Origin: Dipteris shenzhenensis
Taxonomy: Eukaryota; Polypodiophyta; Polypodiopsida; Gleicheniales
Reading direction: 5' to 3' (one strand)
Length of the DNA stretch: 64,000 nt
Assembly: GCA_047967505.1 (NCBI GenBank)
Contig: CM106540.1
The notes below the pieces were generated by a model. It had not been told where the DNA came from and searched no databases. It was given only the letters and a program-made list of their open reading frames with translations. Every line of letters starts with the position of its first letter. Position 1 is the first letter of the stretch. Positions 32,935-43,240 of the stretch are shown piece after piece. The translations under genes and the position numbers were made by a program.

Positions 32935-34930
32935 GTTTGGGTTGACAGAAAGGGGGGTAAGGGGGAGAGAGAGGAGAGGGGATGGGGGAGAGGGAAGAGA
33001 GGAGAGAGGAGAGAGTGAGAGAGAGAGGGGGGGAAGGGGGAAGAGAGGGGAGAGAAAAGAGAGAGGGGGGGGAAGGGGAAAAAGAGGAGAGAGTAAAGAG
33101 AGAGAGGGGGATGGGGGAGAGAGGAAAGAGAGAGGGGGGAAGAAAAAGAGGAGAGAGAAAAGAGAGAAGGGGGGAGGGAAAAAGAGGAGAGAGAAAAGAG
33201 AGAGAGGGGGGTGAAGGGGAGAGAGAGAGAGGGGGTGGGGGAGAGGAAGAGAGGAGAGAGTAAAGAGAGAGAGGGGGATGGGGGAGAGAGGAAAGAGAGA
33301 GGGGGTGGAAGAGAAAGAGGAGAGAGAAAAGAGAGAGGGGGGGAGGGAAAAAGAGGAGAGAGAAAAGAGAGAGGGGGGGGAAAGGGGGAGAGAGAGAGAG
33401 GGGGTGGGGAGAGGAAGAGAGGAGAGAGTAATGAGAGAGAGGGGGATGGGGGAGAGAGAAAGAGAGAGGGGGGGGAAGAAAAAGAGGAGAGAGAAAAGAG
33501 AGAGAGAGAGAAAGAATAAGAGAGAGAAAGGGGTAGGGATAGAGAGAGAAAGAAAGAGAGAGAGTGAAAGGGGGAGGTGGTGAGGGTGGTGGAAATGGGA
33601 GGGGGAGGGGGAAGGGGGAGGGGGAGAGGGAGGCCGGAGGGGGAGGTGGAGGTGGTGGTGGAGGGGGAGGGGGAGGGGGGAGGGGGAGGGGGAGGTGGTG
33701 GTGGAGATGGAGCGGGGAGGGGGAGGTGGTGGTGGAGGGGGAGGGGGAGGGGGGAGGGGGAGGTGGAGATGGAGATGGAGGGGGGAGGGGGGAGGGGGAG
33801 GTGGAGGTGGTGGTGGAGATGGAGGGGGTAGGGGGAGATGGTGGTGGAGGGGGAGGGGGAGGGGGGAGGGGGAGGTGGTGGTGGAGGGGGAGGGGGAGGG
33901 GGGGGGAGGGGAGATGGAGGGGGAAGGGGGAGGGGGAGGTGGAGATGGAGGGGGAGGGGGAGGGGGGAGGTGGTGGTGGAGATGGAGGGGGAGGGGGGAG
34001 GGGAGGTGGAGATGGACAGGGGAGGGGGAGGGGGAGGTGGAGGTGGTGGTGGAGATGGAGGGGGGAGGGGGAGGTGGTGGTGGAGGGGGAGGGGGAGGGG
34101 GAGGTGGAGATAGAGGGGGGAGGGGGAGGTGGTGGTGGAGGGGAGGGGGAGGGGGGAGGGGGAGTGTGGAGATGGAGGGGGAAGGGGGAGGGGGAGGTGG
34201 AGATGGAGGGGGGAGGGGAGGGGGAGGGGGAGGGGGAGGTGGAGATGGAGGGGGAGGGGGGAGGTGGTGGTGGAGATGGAGGGGGAGGTGTAAAAAAAAG
34301 AGCAAAAAAAAAAAACCTAAAAGACGGAAATCGAAAAGGAGGGAGAAGTGGTCACCTGAGCGCTCTCCAAGTCTTTCTCGATGTAACGGGATTGTTGCGG
34401 AGACGGTGGGTGGAAGGCTGGGTTATCGCTGCGAGAAGGGCTCGAAGTCACTTACAATGTGAGGATGGGAGTAAGGTGGTGGTCGATAGAGAGGGAGGAG
34501 TGTCTTGCGTAGGGCTCGGAATGAAGAAGAGAATGGAGGCAAAAGTGAAAGATGAAGAATGAGGGGGTGGAGTGGGTTTTTATAGGATGTGATTTTAGGT
34601 TTAGGGTTTAACCCTAAACTCTTCCCGAGCCATACTCTTTATGGAGAGCTCGGATTGCTTTTCTGTAAAAAGGTAAAATGAGCAAAATTGCAAGCTCTAC
34701 ACATTCGTGTCCACAACCTACCCTGATTGTATATCCTGTGGCTTCTATTTAAGAAATTAAAAAATTTTCTTAAGGTAGTAACCCAAGGTTGATGCTTGGG
34801 GTTGATATGTTTGGCTAGAAATGGAAAAAAAAAAATTTACTCTCCTTGCCCTTGAGTGTTATTTCGTGAAAGTTCAAAGTAGTGTGTTTTCTACACATAC
34901 CTGCATATGTTTACTCTTACTTGAGATGCT
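32935..34930 (-). other. Leader of Ty3 unit B; long polypurine tract
   Basis: This is the reverse-complement counterpart of the unit A leader. 32935-33580 is almost entirely G and A (GAGAGAGGGGG units). 33580-34285 is made of GGGGGAGGTGGTGGTGGA-type units. The promoter-like module follows at 34450-34618 (minus). Glycine/arginine- or proline-rich frames up to 462 codons are composition artefacts. No gag follows it to the left, because the sequence joins plus-strand gag at 32934. Confidence 0.75.
34450..34618 (-). promoter_or_regulatory. Promoter-like module, second copy
   Basis: On the minus strand: an inverted telo-box pair (34600-34618), TATAAAAAC (about 34576-34584), a pyrimidine-rich leader and the donor GTAAGT (34450-34455). 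Order and spacing match 23590-23764. Confidence 0.5.
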
Positions 34931-34954
34931 AGTCTCCCCGACAGTGGTGCCAAA
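34931..34954 (-). other. Primer-binding site of Ty3 unit B
   Basis: The minus strand reads TTTGGCACCACTGTCGGGGA after the LTR end. It is closer to the tRNA-Asp complement than the unit A site. Confidence 0.7.
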
Positions 34955-35209
34955 TGTTTGCTCTTTCCTACTGCTTTCGTAGGAAGAGCTGGGTATTATA
35001 TGTTTGCATGGTTTCGAGGCTTTTTGTCACCTACAGATATATTGGGATTGTCGGTTGTAGTATATGTGTAGCTTAAGACCTCAAGTCGTGTTCCGGTGAG
35101 AGACGTAGGCTTAAGTGTGATAAGCAAACAAAGTGCAAGCATGTGTAAAAGGAACGTAAACCATCTTTGTTGAGGTAATGAAGGCTTTCGCCTTCATTGG
35201 GGGTTGTAG

Positions 35210-35525
35210 GGTTTAGGAGGAGTTTAAGGGTTCAGAAGGAGGTTCCAGGGTTAGAAAGAGTTCCAGGGTTTAGAAGGAAGTTCCAGGGTTCAGAAGGAGG
35301 TTCCAGGCTTTAGAAAGAGTTCCAGGGTTTAGAAAGAGGTTCCAGGGTTCAGAAGGAGGTTCCAGGGTTCAGAAAGAGTTCCAAGGTTTAGAAGGAGGTT
35401 CCAGGGTTCAGAAGGAGGTTCCAGGGTTTAGAAGAAGGTTCAGGGTTTAGAAAGAGTTCCAGAGTTTAGAAGGAGGTTCCAGGGTTCAGAAGGAGGTTCC
35501 AAGGTTTAGAAGAAGGTTCCAAGGT
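35210..35525. repeat. About 20-bp tandem array, GGTTCAGAAGGAGGTTCCAG type
   Basis: Roughly fifteen imperfect units alternate GGTTTAGAA and GGTTCAGAA starts. Inverted relative to 22750-22990. Confidence 0.85.
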
Positions 35526-35934
35526 TAGGGTAGAGTACATGGTGGAGACCTCATCTCCCTCGTAGATCATGGAGTTTTAAGGGTTGAGGAACAAAGGGTT
35601 TAGGGGAGCATAGGAGTGGGAGAAGAAGAAGGTGTAAGAGCATGGGGGAAAGAAGAGAGAGGAGGGAGGAGGAGGAGAGAGGAGGAGGAGGAGGAGGAGG
35701 AGGAGGAGGAGGAGGAGGAGGGAGGAGGAGAGGGATAGGATGGGTTGCAAGGTTGGAGGAGAGGGAGGAGAGGAGAGGTTAGGACATGCTTTTGGACGTG
35801 CAGTGCAAGGAAGCATGGACACTTGAGACAAATGCTTGGAATACCAAAGTAGACTCAATACAATGCCCCAAAGAGTGTGGGCTTCATTCCATTATGGAGT
35901 ATTTATACAAGTTGGAGAGCTTCTCTCTCTGCAT

Positions 35935-36447
35935 GTAACACAAAGTTGTAACACAAAGTCGTATCACAAAGTTGTATCACAAAGTTGTAACACATTCTCT
36001 CTCTACATGTAGAAGTTGTAAACTTATTTCACTCTCTACATGTAGAAGTTGTAACACAAAGTTGTATCACAAAGTTGTAACACAAAGTTGTATCACAAAG
36101 TTGTAACACAAAGTTGTATCACAAAGTTGTAACACAAAGTTGTATCACAAAGTTGTAACACAAAGTTGTATCTAGAAGTTGTAACACAAAGTTGTATCTA
36201 GAAGTTGTAACACAAAGTTGTATCACAAAGTTGTAACACAAAGTTGTATCTAGAAAGTTGTAACACAAAGTTGTATCACAAAGTTGTATCTAGAAGTTGT
36301 AACACAAAGTTGTAACACAAAGTTGTATCACAAAATTGTAACACAAAGTTGTAACACAAAGTTGTATCACAAAGTTGTAACACAAAGTTGTATCACAAAG
36401 TTGTAACACAAAGTTGTATCTAGAAGTTGTAACACAAAGTTGTATCA
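35935..36447. repeat. 13-bp minisatellite in presumed U3
   Basis: About 34-38 units alternate GTAACACAAAGTT, GTATCACAAAGTT and GTATCTAGAAGTT. Many are arranged as 26-bp pairs. Each unit junction contains ACAAAGTTGT, a short inverted repeat. The array is interrupted once at 35993-36045 by CT-rich spacers. It lies directly upstream of the LTR TATA box on the minus strand. Confidence 0.9.
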
Positions 36448-36470
36448 CCTTCCCTTTCTACATAAGTTCA

Positions 36471-37410
36471 TGTTGGCACAGAATCAACACACTTCTTTCC
36501 TTTCCATGTTATTCTTAAGAAAGTCCAAATTGGACGATGAGAATACAAATGATTTTCTCCACAACAGAAGCACTTGATTTTAGATGGGTCGGTCTTCTCT
36601 TTGCCATTCTTCCCTTTATCCTTCTGCTGAGGGCATGGTGGTTTGCTGTGCTCAATGGGGTTGGGTATCAGTTTTGCCACTTGGTTTGCTGACACTTGGT
36701 GATCTTTATCATTAAACCAACAATCTGACTCATCATGACCAAATTTGGTGGAGGTATTGCCAATACTTAGTCTTGCATTCCTCTTCCACATGCCCACCTC
36801 TAAAACACTTGTTACAACATTTCTCATTGTTACCTATCTTATCGCAAATGCCCAATTCTTTTAAAGCCTTCTACAGCTCAGTTTTTAGTTTATCTTTTTT
36901 TTCTTGGGTCTCCTTGGAGTCATTGTTAGCATATTTCTTCTTTACCTTGTTTTTTGAGCCTTCACTCTTCTCCAAAGCAATAGCTCAGTTTAATAGGTCC
37001 TCATACATTCTAGTCCGGTTGACTACCTCTGGCTTGCGCAAATCTACCTAGCTACAACCTATGATTAACCAGGTTAGCATAGATTTGTCGTCTAGAATTG
37101 TACTCAACTGATTGATGAGAGCTCACATCCTAAGCACAAAGTCTTGGACAGATTCTTCCTTGTTTTGTTTTAGTTCACTAAGCTTTTTCCTCACATCTTC
37201 CTCATTGATATTGTGCCAGAACCTTTGCAATAATTCTTCAGACATTGCATGCCAATTGGGGAAATACCCAATCGGGAACCACCTTTGAGCATTTTTAATT
37301 AAGGTACATGGAAAATAATTTATATATTCTTCATCTATTGTTGCACTATTGATGTGACAAACATGCAAAAAACTCTGCAAGTGACTGTAAGGATCTTCTG
37401 TAGGGAACTA
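36471..37410 (-). pseudogene. Ty3/Gypsy gag remnant, interrupted at both ends
   Basis: The minus strand shows the gag capsid with EDPYSHLQSFLHVC near 37365-37405, INYFPCTLIKNAQRWF near 37270-37320 and a downstream ELLQRFW block. Further down are a lysine-rich region and a damaged zinc knuckle (CFCCGENHLYSH near 36545-36580). The 3' side is cut by the unit B LTR at 36470 and the 5' side by a short LTR at 37411. Protease and RT are not present. Confidence 0.8.
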
Positions 37411-37627
37411 TGAGGATAGCTATGGAGGGTTGAAGATAAACATAGCTGAAAGAGATGAAGTGATGAACACGAAATGCAATAGATAATCTCATTCAGAAAG
37501 AGAAGCCTCTAAATAGGCTCAATACAAAGGTAGATGACATCACACATGAGCTCAAGACAACATCTCATGATCCCCATCACACCAACCATATCCTCAATCA
37601 CACCTAACAAGGTTTGACTTTCCAACA
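37411..37627 (-). mobile_element. Left (3') LTR of element E4
   Basis: 217 bp, starting TGAGGATAGC and ending TTTCCAACA on the plus strand. TACCCCTCCTCAAACTG follows (a polypurine tract on the minus strand). Its general build resembles the E3 and E1 LTRs. It inserted into the gag at 37410. The right LTR was not found. Confidence 0.65.
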
Positions 37628-38400
37628 TACCCCTCCTCAAACTGAAGATAGGGGTGAAAGTGACATATTGTCCAAATAGCTTTACCCTTGGCAAAATAGT
37701 GAATGCTCAAAACAAAAGAGCTTCACAAGACAAAGTTGGTGTAACGAGTGTGAGGGTTCACAAAAGAGATCTCCCTCACAAACGCAAAGAGAGAGGATTC
37801 TCACAAAGGCATTTTAACTCAACTTACAGTATGTCAAAAGGGAAAGGCCAACCAACAACAACACCCTGCTGAAGGCATTACAATCATTTTGGGAGATCCT
37901 GAGCAGAGAACCCATTAAAAAAATCGTATAAAAACAAAGCTGTAGCCTAGATACAGTCCTAGATAGTGACCAAAAGACAATCTGCCATGGCACTTATAGA
38001 AAGGGAGACCTTTTGCAATTGTTTGCAGCCATCCAACACTAGCATCTTCAATGATCTTCCCACATAGGTACGTCCACAAAAGGACTTTAAGAACTGCAAA
38101 AGGGCCAAGTCTATAGCATTGAACAAGTCGGCCATACTCCGCAAAATTGAGAGCCAAGAATGGCATGAAAGATACTCCCACAATCACTAAACTAGCAACA
38201 AATCGAGCTCCTTCAATCGCTGGAATAGATAGGCTTTATACTTTTGGGAAGACTCCAAAAATACACAGAAGTGCCATAGAGTTTTCCAATCGATCATGCA
38301 GCATGAGTGAGCAGCTTTGAGTCTGCTTCTTAAGATCATCCACATATTTGTGGCCTTCAAGGAGCACATCAAAAAGCAAGTGGGCTAAGCCTCTAGTCTT
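37628..38400 (-). mobile_element. Interior of element E4 with unassigned reading frames
   Basis: The shared block is present near 37888-37912 (TTTTGGGAGATCCTGAGCAGAG). Upstream on the minus strand, frames at 37915-38187 and 38187-38372 look protein-like. One phase includes a charged helix-like part with DDLKKQTQSC, and then a hydrophobic, tryptophan-containing part. They contain stops and match no family I know. They may be captured host sequence. Confidence 0.4.
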
Positions 38401-38420
38401 GAAGTGATAAGGGAGTGAAA

Positions 38421-38916
38421 AATTTTCAAGAAAAATCCCACCATCTTGATCAAAATATCCAAGCAGGGAGAACCATGTTCATAAGTAGACCATAAGGATA
38501 ATTAATAAAGCCATTGAAAGGGGTTTATTCATCATCACCATTAATATTGAATGTCCTTCAATAGAATTACAAACTTGGACGTTAAATAATAATAATAACT
38601 TACCCATGAGGTTAGGAGATTATAAAATGTGGGATTATTCAGCAAGAGAACATTAATTAATTTGGGGGGGGGAACATTTGAAGAAATTACCCTAGTGCAA
38701 AATTAAATATAGGGTAAAAGTTAAAGGTGGTGTAGAAAGATAACAGAAATTCAAAAACTAGGAATCTAAAGGTTAGGAGAGGGAAATAAGAAGAAGAATC
38801 TAAATAAAGAAAATCAAATCTCCAAAAGAGGAAACAAAAATTAAAAAAAGAAAGAAAACATCTTAAAATAAAGTACAGGAGATAAAAGAAAATAAAGACA
38901 TTAAAGAGAGATCAAA
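38421..38916. repeat. Half-kilobase direct repeat, copy 1
   Basis: It matches 39561-40047 along its whole length, with scattered substitutions and small indels. Shared landmarks are CTTGATCAAAATATCCAAG, ATTAATATTGAATGTCCTT and GTGGTGTAGAAAGATAACA. Ends are not TG/CA. Confidence 0.85.
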
Positions 38917-39560
38917 CAGATGCCAACATTTATGCACTCAGAGGTCGGGGCTAGCTATCAAAAAAGAATTGTGTAATGATGGGAGAATATCGATCATGTA
39001 CACACACTTCAAAATACTTAGAATATAGAGTACAATAGCAACAAATCCGAATAGGCAATCAACATTCATTTATATTGAATCCAACCAACTGATTACAACC
39101 AAGCCGCCTCAGCTTGCAGTGAACACTTCCTATCCTAGTAAGCTTTGGTTAGAGGAAGAGAACTCAGCACACTGCACTCTTGTTCTCTCCTCTACATGTC
39201 ACAACCATATCACTACCTAAGAATCTGCCTTCCAAAAGTTGTGCCAACCTCCATCCGTTGATTGGTCATGACACTGCAATCATATGCACCTTTGCTACAA
39301 AACTAGTGCTCGATCGAGTCCACCGCTTCCATCCAAGGTTGGCACTCAATGACCACACATGGTTCCATGTTAGCCTAACTCGGGGGCTAACATGGATTCT
39401 TTAAATAATTCAAAATAAGTAAATCACAAGTGTAGTTCTCACGTACACCAAAATTTATTTTTTATGTAATTAAACCTAGTTCAATGGGGTTAGTACCAAA
39501 CCAAGGTGCAAGAAGCACAATGGGGAGTAGTGCACATCCACCAATACCAAATCATTGAAC
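38917..39560. other. Spacer between direct repeats; no gene seen
   Basis: 644 bp with only short frames; no recognised domain. Confidence 0.5.
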
Positions 39561-40047
39561 AATTTTCAGAGAAAATTCCACCTTCTTGATCAAAATATCC
39601 AAGTGGGGAGAACCATGTCCATAAGTAGACGATAAGGATAATTAATAAAGTCATTGAAAGGGGTTTTATCCTCGCCACCATTAATATTGAATGTCCTTAA
39701 ATATAATTACAAACTTGAAGATTAATTAATAGTAATAATTTACCCATGAGATTAAGAGATTATATAAATGTGGGATTATTCAACAAGAGAACATTAACTA
39801 ATTGTGGGGATAAAACATTTGAAGAAACTACCCTAGTACAAAATTAAATATAGGGTAGAAGTTAAAGGTGGTGTAGAAAGATAACAAAATTTTAAAAAGT
39901 AGGAATCTAAAGGTTAGAAGAGGGAATTAAGAAGAAGAACTTAAATAAAGAAAACCAAATCTCCAAAAGAGGAAACCAAAAGGTAATAAAGAAAGAAAAC
40001 ATCATAAAATAGAGTAAAGGAGATAAAGAAAACAAGGAGAGATCAAA
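39561..40047. repeat. Half-kilobase direct repeat, copy 2
   Basis: Second copy of 38421-38916, 1,140 bp downstream in the same orientation. Confidence 0.85.
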
Positions 40048-40077
40048 TGAGAAAAGAAATTTAAGAAAATGAGGGAC

Positions 40078-40384
40078 ATATATATATATATATATATATT
40101 ATTATATATACATATATATATTAGTATATATGTGTACATATATACTAATAGATATATAAATATATATGTATATATGTATATATATATACATATACATATA
40201 TATACATATATACATATATATACATATATACACATATATACATATATACATATATACACATATATACACATATACATATATATACATATATACACATATA
40301 TACATACATATGTATATATATGTATGTAAATATATATATTAGTATATATACATATATGTATACATACATACATACATACATACA

Positions 40385-40480
<96 letters not shown>

Positions 40481-40570
40481 TGTATGTATGTATGTATGTA
40501 TGTATGTATGTATACATATATGTATATATACTAATATATATATTTACATACAACCATACAAATATATGTA
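40078..40570. repeat. AT-rich microsatellite block (TA, TATACA, CATA, TATG)
   Basis: Compound simple repeats. Tyr/Ile/Met-rich frames on both strands are artefacts. It includes the large palindrome 40321-40552. Confidence 0.95.
40321..40552. repeat. 232-bp inverted repeat (hairpin/cruciform)
   Basis: TGTATGTAAATATATATATT at 40321 pairs with its reverse complement ending at 40552. Pairing continues through TAGTATATATACATATATG and a (CATA)13 / (TATG)15 arm to a TA loop. The two arms differ only by two tetranucleotide units near the loop. Confidence 0.9.
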
Positions 40571-40998
40571 TAAATATAAATAGTTTTTGTAAAAGGAAAG
40601 TTAAAAACTTTAATTACAAGAAAAGAAAGGAATATAGAGTAGAGAGAGAGAGATAGAGACAGAGACAGAGACAGAGATAGAGAAAGAAATATGTGTGTGT
40701 ATATGTAAATAAGTAAAAGAGTATCTAAATAAGTAAACGAGCCTAAATAACTACAACAACGAAGTAAAGGGAGAGGCTCTATGAAGGGGTAATGGAAGCT
40801 GAGGCACACTAGAGTTGGAATATGTGAGACAAGCAGAGCATAGAGCTGAAGGAGGAAAAGTAAAAAGACGACAAACAAGTATACCACCATTCACACATAG
40901 ACCTGAGTTGCTCCACCAAGGTAGTAGTATAGCAATACACATAGCTCATAGTTTTGACATGTAAACCTTAGCTAAGATATGACATGATTGTCACATCT

Positions 40999-41400
40999 CT
41001 AGCAAAACTTCCAATGGATTAGGTTAGATGGCATCTCAGATGTTGTAGCCAGGGTGGCTTGGGAGACCCTCATTCTCCCCATAGGGGAAGGAGGTCTCAA
41101 TATTATTGATCCAAACTTGCAATGTATGGCCTTGCTTTGCAAATATGTGGTGAGAGGATTGATGCCTGGACAGGAGCCTTGGAAATATTTTTTCTTACAC
41201 AGCATTCAGTCTTGTAAACCATCTCATGGGGGAGATTGGATGGACAGCTACTTCAGCCCATCTTAGATCTCCCTCTTCCCCTCTCATGGCTTCCATCTTG
41301 AAAGCCTGGGGCAATTTTAGAGACACTCTTCGGAGGAGGAAAATACAATTTTATACATAGGATCTAGCACCTCCTGTCTCGTATTATTTTTTCTCATGTC
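40999..41400 (+). pseudogene. LINE reverse-transcriptase C-terminal fragment
   Basis: The plus strand encodes VAWETLILPIGEGGLNIIDP followed by NLQCMALLCKYVVRG (about 41045-41155). This is the region after the RT thumb that precedes the LINE C-terminal zinc finger, where the family shows W-x(n)-P-x3-GGLGI. A second in-phase part reads SILKAWGNF near 41295. Stops interrupt. The 5' part, endonuclease and tail are not seen. Confidence 0.75.
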
Positions 41401-41914
41401 TCTACTAGTCAAATGCCCTATCCCTTATGGATGTGCTAAGTGTCAAGATGACATGGCCATATGTTTTAATCCTTAAGGAGAGGCAAGATGAATAGGCAAA
41501 GGAGTCAATAATTCCTCATCAAGACTCATGGGGTGCTTTTCTAGCTGGTAGTGCTCTCCATATCCAAGATGATCCTCTTTTTCATGCTTATTCTTAAATA
41601 TCTAGACCAAAATACGCATGTATCATGTCAAAGGCACTATTCACATTATTGGGCTTCTCTGACCCTTCTTCTTCTCTTTGTAATGCTTCCTTTAGAAAAT
41701 TTCAATAATTTGGATTCAATTGTGATTTATGAGGATAATAATGCAATGCATGTGTCACCTTTCATTTGGTTCCTCTTTATTACCGTAAAATAGAACATCC
41801 ACATATTGAAATAGACTTCAAATGTCATACAAGGCTGATGATTTAAGTATCTACCAAATTCTCATGCTCATGATTATTATCTATGCGAAATTCCTCTACT
41901 TATGACACCCTTAC
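41401..41914. other. No recognisable gene
   Basis: The first part may continue the LINE remnant. Nothing else is identifiable. Confidence 0.4.
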
Positions 41915-42290
41915 ATCATTATGTGATTGCGAGGAGCCTTCTATAGGGAGGCTATGATGCACAAGGATTAGTGCAAGTGGAAGTATGCTATGCAATCAGA
42001 GATGAATTCACTCATGGAGAATAAGACTTGGGACTTGGTTTCTTTGCCACATGGAAAGAAAGCATTACCATGTAAATGGGTCTACAAGATGAAGGTTTCT
42101 TTACCATGTAAATGGTAAAGAATTACCATGTAAATGGTTTCTTTGCCACATGGAAAGAAAGCATTACCATGTAAATGGGTCTACAAGATGAAGGTCACAA
42201 GTGATGATGTGCCTAAGTACAAGGCCCGTTTGGTTGATAAAGGGTTCAAGCAAGAGAAGGGTGTGGAATTTGACCTGCATACAACTTTGA
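41915..42290 (+). pseudogene. Copia RT N-terminal fragment with 99-bp duplication
   Basis: It is homologous at the nucleotide level to 50205-50470 (start of Copia RT: the SLMKNKTWDLVSLPHGKKAL and KYKARLVDKGFKQEKGV blocks). Small deletions shift the frame at the left end. A 60-bp block at 42037-42096 recurs exactly at 42136-42195, offset 99 bp, with a related 39-bp spacer. The homology ends after the QEKGVEFD block at about 42272. Confidence 0.85.
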
Positions 42291-43131
42291 AGAGGTCCAA
42301 GATGAGACATGAGTGTGAACCAATGCACTATAATGTAAGATGAATGAGCTACCAGGGACACATGGACAACCATTAGCAGCACAGATAAGAAAAGCCAATT
42401 CTATGAATATATCCTATAAGAGGTGAGAACGTAATTCTCACACAGTGATGAAAAGGTCTCAGATCACCAAAAAACTCTATATACAGCCACATCATTGACA
42501 ATTATACCCAACCTACCTCAAAGGCTTGATTGAAACTAGTTGTGAAAGAAGCACAAGTTAATAATATTATGTGGATAGTTCATAGCTATCAGAGACAGCA
42601 AGTAGATATGGGGGGCTATGCTACGTGACAAGCTGTCATGTAAAAGGTGGTACGAGTTGTGATGGTGCGAATAATGAAGTGTAGGATGTGTTTGGGAGGG
42701 GCGGAGGTAGATAGGTGGACAGGTTATAGGGTATTGATCTATGCATCGTTAAGGAGGAGCGTTAGTTACACAAACAACGTGAAAGTTTCTTCTTTGTGGC
42801 ATTACAGGGTATCCCGTGCACAGGGCAGACTTGCATGCTTGCAATAGTTGTGAGGGTTGGCAGAACATTGCCAACACTAAGCCGATTGCCCGTATTATAA
42901 ATTTTCATAGAGTAGAGTCTAGCTAAAGACCCAAAGAGGTAGCCATGATAACGAGTATCAAACCATGGCAAGCGAGGTGCATGCATAAGGAATTTTATAT
43001 TAATGTCTATATAGGAAAAAAAGACAATTTACTAGATGATTTCCTAGATTGAAAGGAATATATCTAGGAAAAGTGCAAACTAGGTAAAATGGTTGATTAT
43101 CTAGATTGGCAAACCAGGGAATTTTAGTATC
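42291..43131. other. No recognisable gene
   Basis: Short frames only; no element end was identified. Confidence 0.4.
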
Positions 43132-43240
43132 ATAAGTATTCTATATAGTGAAACAAGCTATTCTCTACATAGAAAATTTATCCATAAGTATTCTATATAG
43201 TGAAATTTCCTAGGCTATTCTCTACATAGAGAAATTATCC
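43132..43240. repeat. 52-bp tandem duplication
   Basis: Copies start at 43132 and 43184 with ATAAGTATTCTATATAGTGAA and share CTATTCTCTACATAGA. A partial third unit follows to about 43262. Confidence 0.75.

Larger units (their letters stand above)
34955..36470 (-). mobile_element. Full-length-looking 5' LTR of Ty3 unit B (about 1.5 kb)
   Basis: On the minus strand it begins TGAACTTATG at 36470 and ends AGAGCAAACA at 34955, next to the primer-binding site. U3 contains a 13-bp minisatellite (35935-36447). A TATA box (TATAAATAC) lies at about 35899-35907. Downstream are a GGA tract (35650-35730) and the 20-bp array (35210-35525). The right end cuts a Ty3 gag at 36471, so it is an insertion there. 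The element body to the left is incomplete. Confidence 0.75.

Noticed and set aside
32917-34305. 462-codon minus-strand frame and several glycine/arginine-rich plus frames
   Set aside because: Pure composition effect of the polypurine tract; no domain and no conserved start.
35935-36447. CRISPR-like array of short repeats
   Set aside because: Units are adjacent 13-mers without unique spacers, in a plant LTR.
36471-36480. TGTTGGCACA as start of another LTR
   Set aside because: It is better explained as Ty3 gag sequence resuming after the unit B LTR; no PBS or partner end is present.
38421-40047. Paired LTRs of a short retrotransposon
   Set aside because: No TG/CA ends, no primer-binding site or polypurine tract, and no target duplication at the outer edges.
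40002-40583. Tyr/Ile/Met-rich frames up to 183 codons on both strands
   Set aside because: Translations of TA, CATA and TATG microsatellites.
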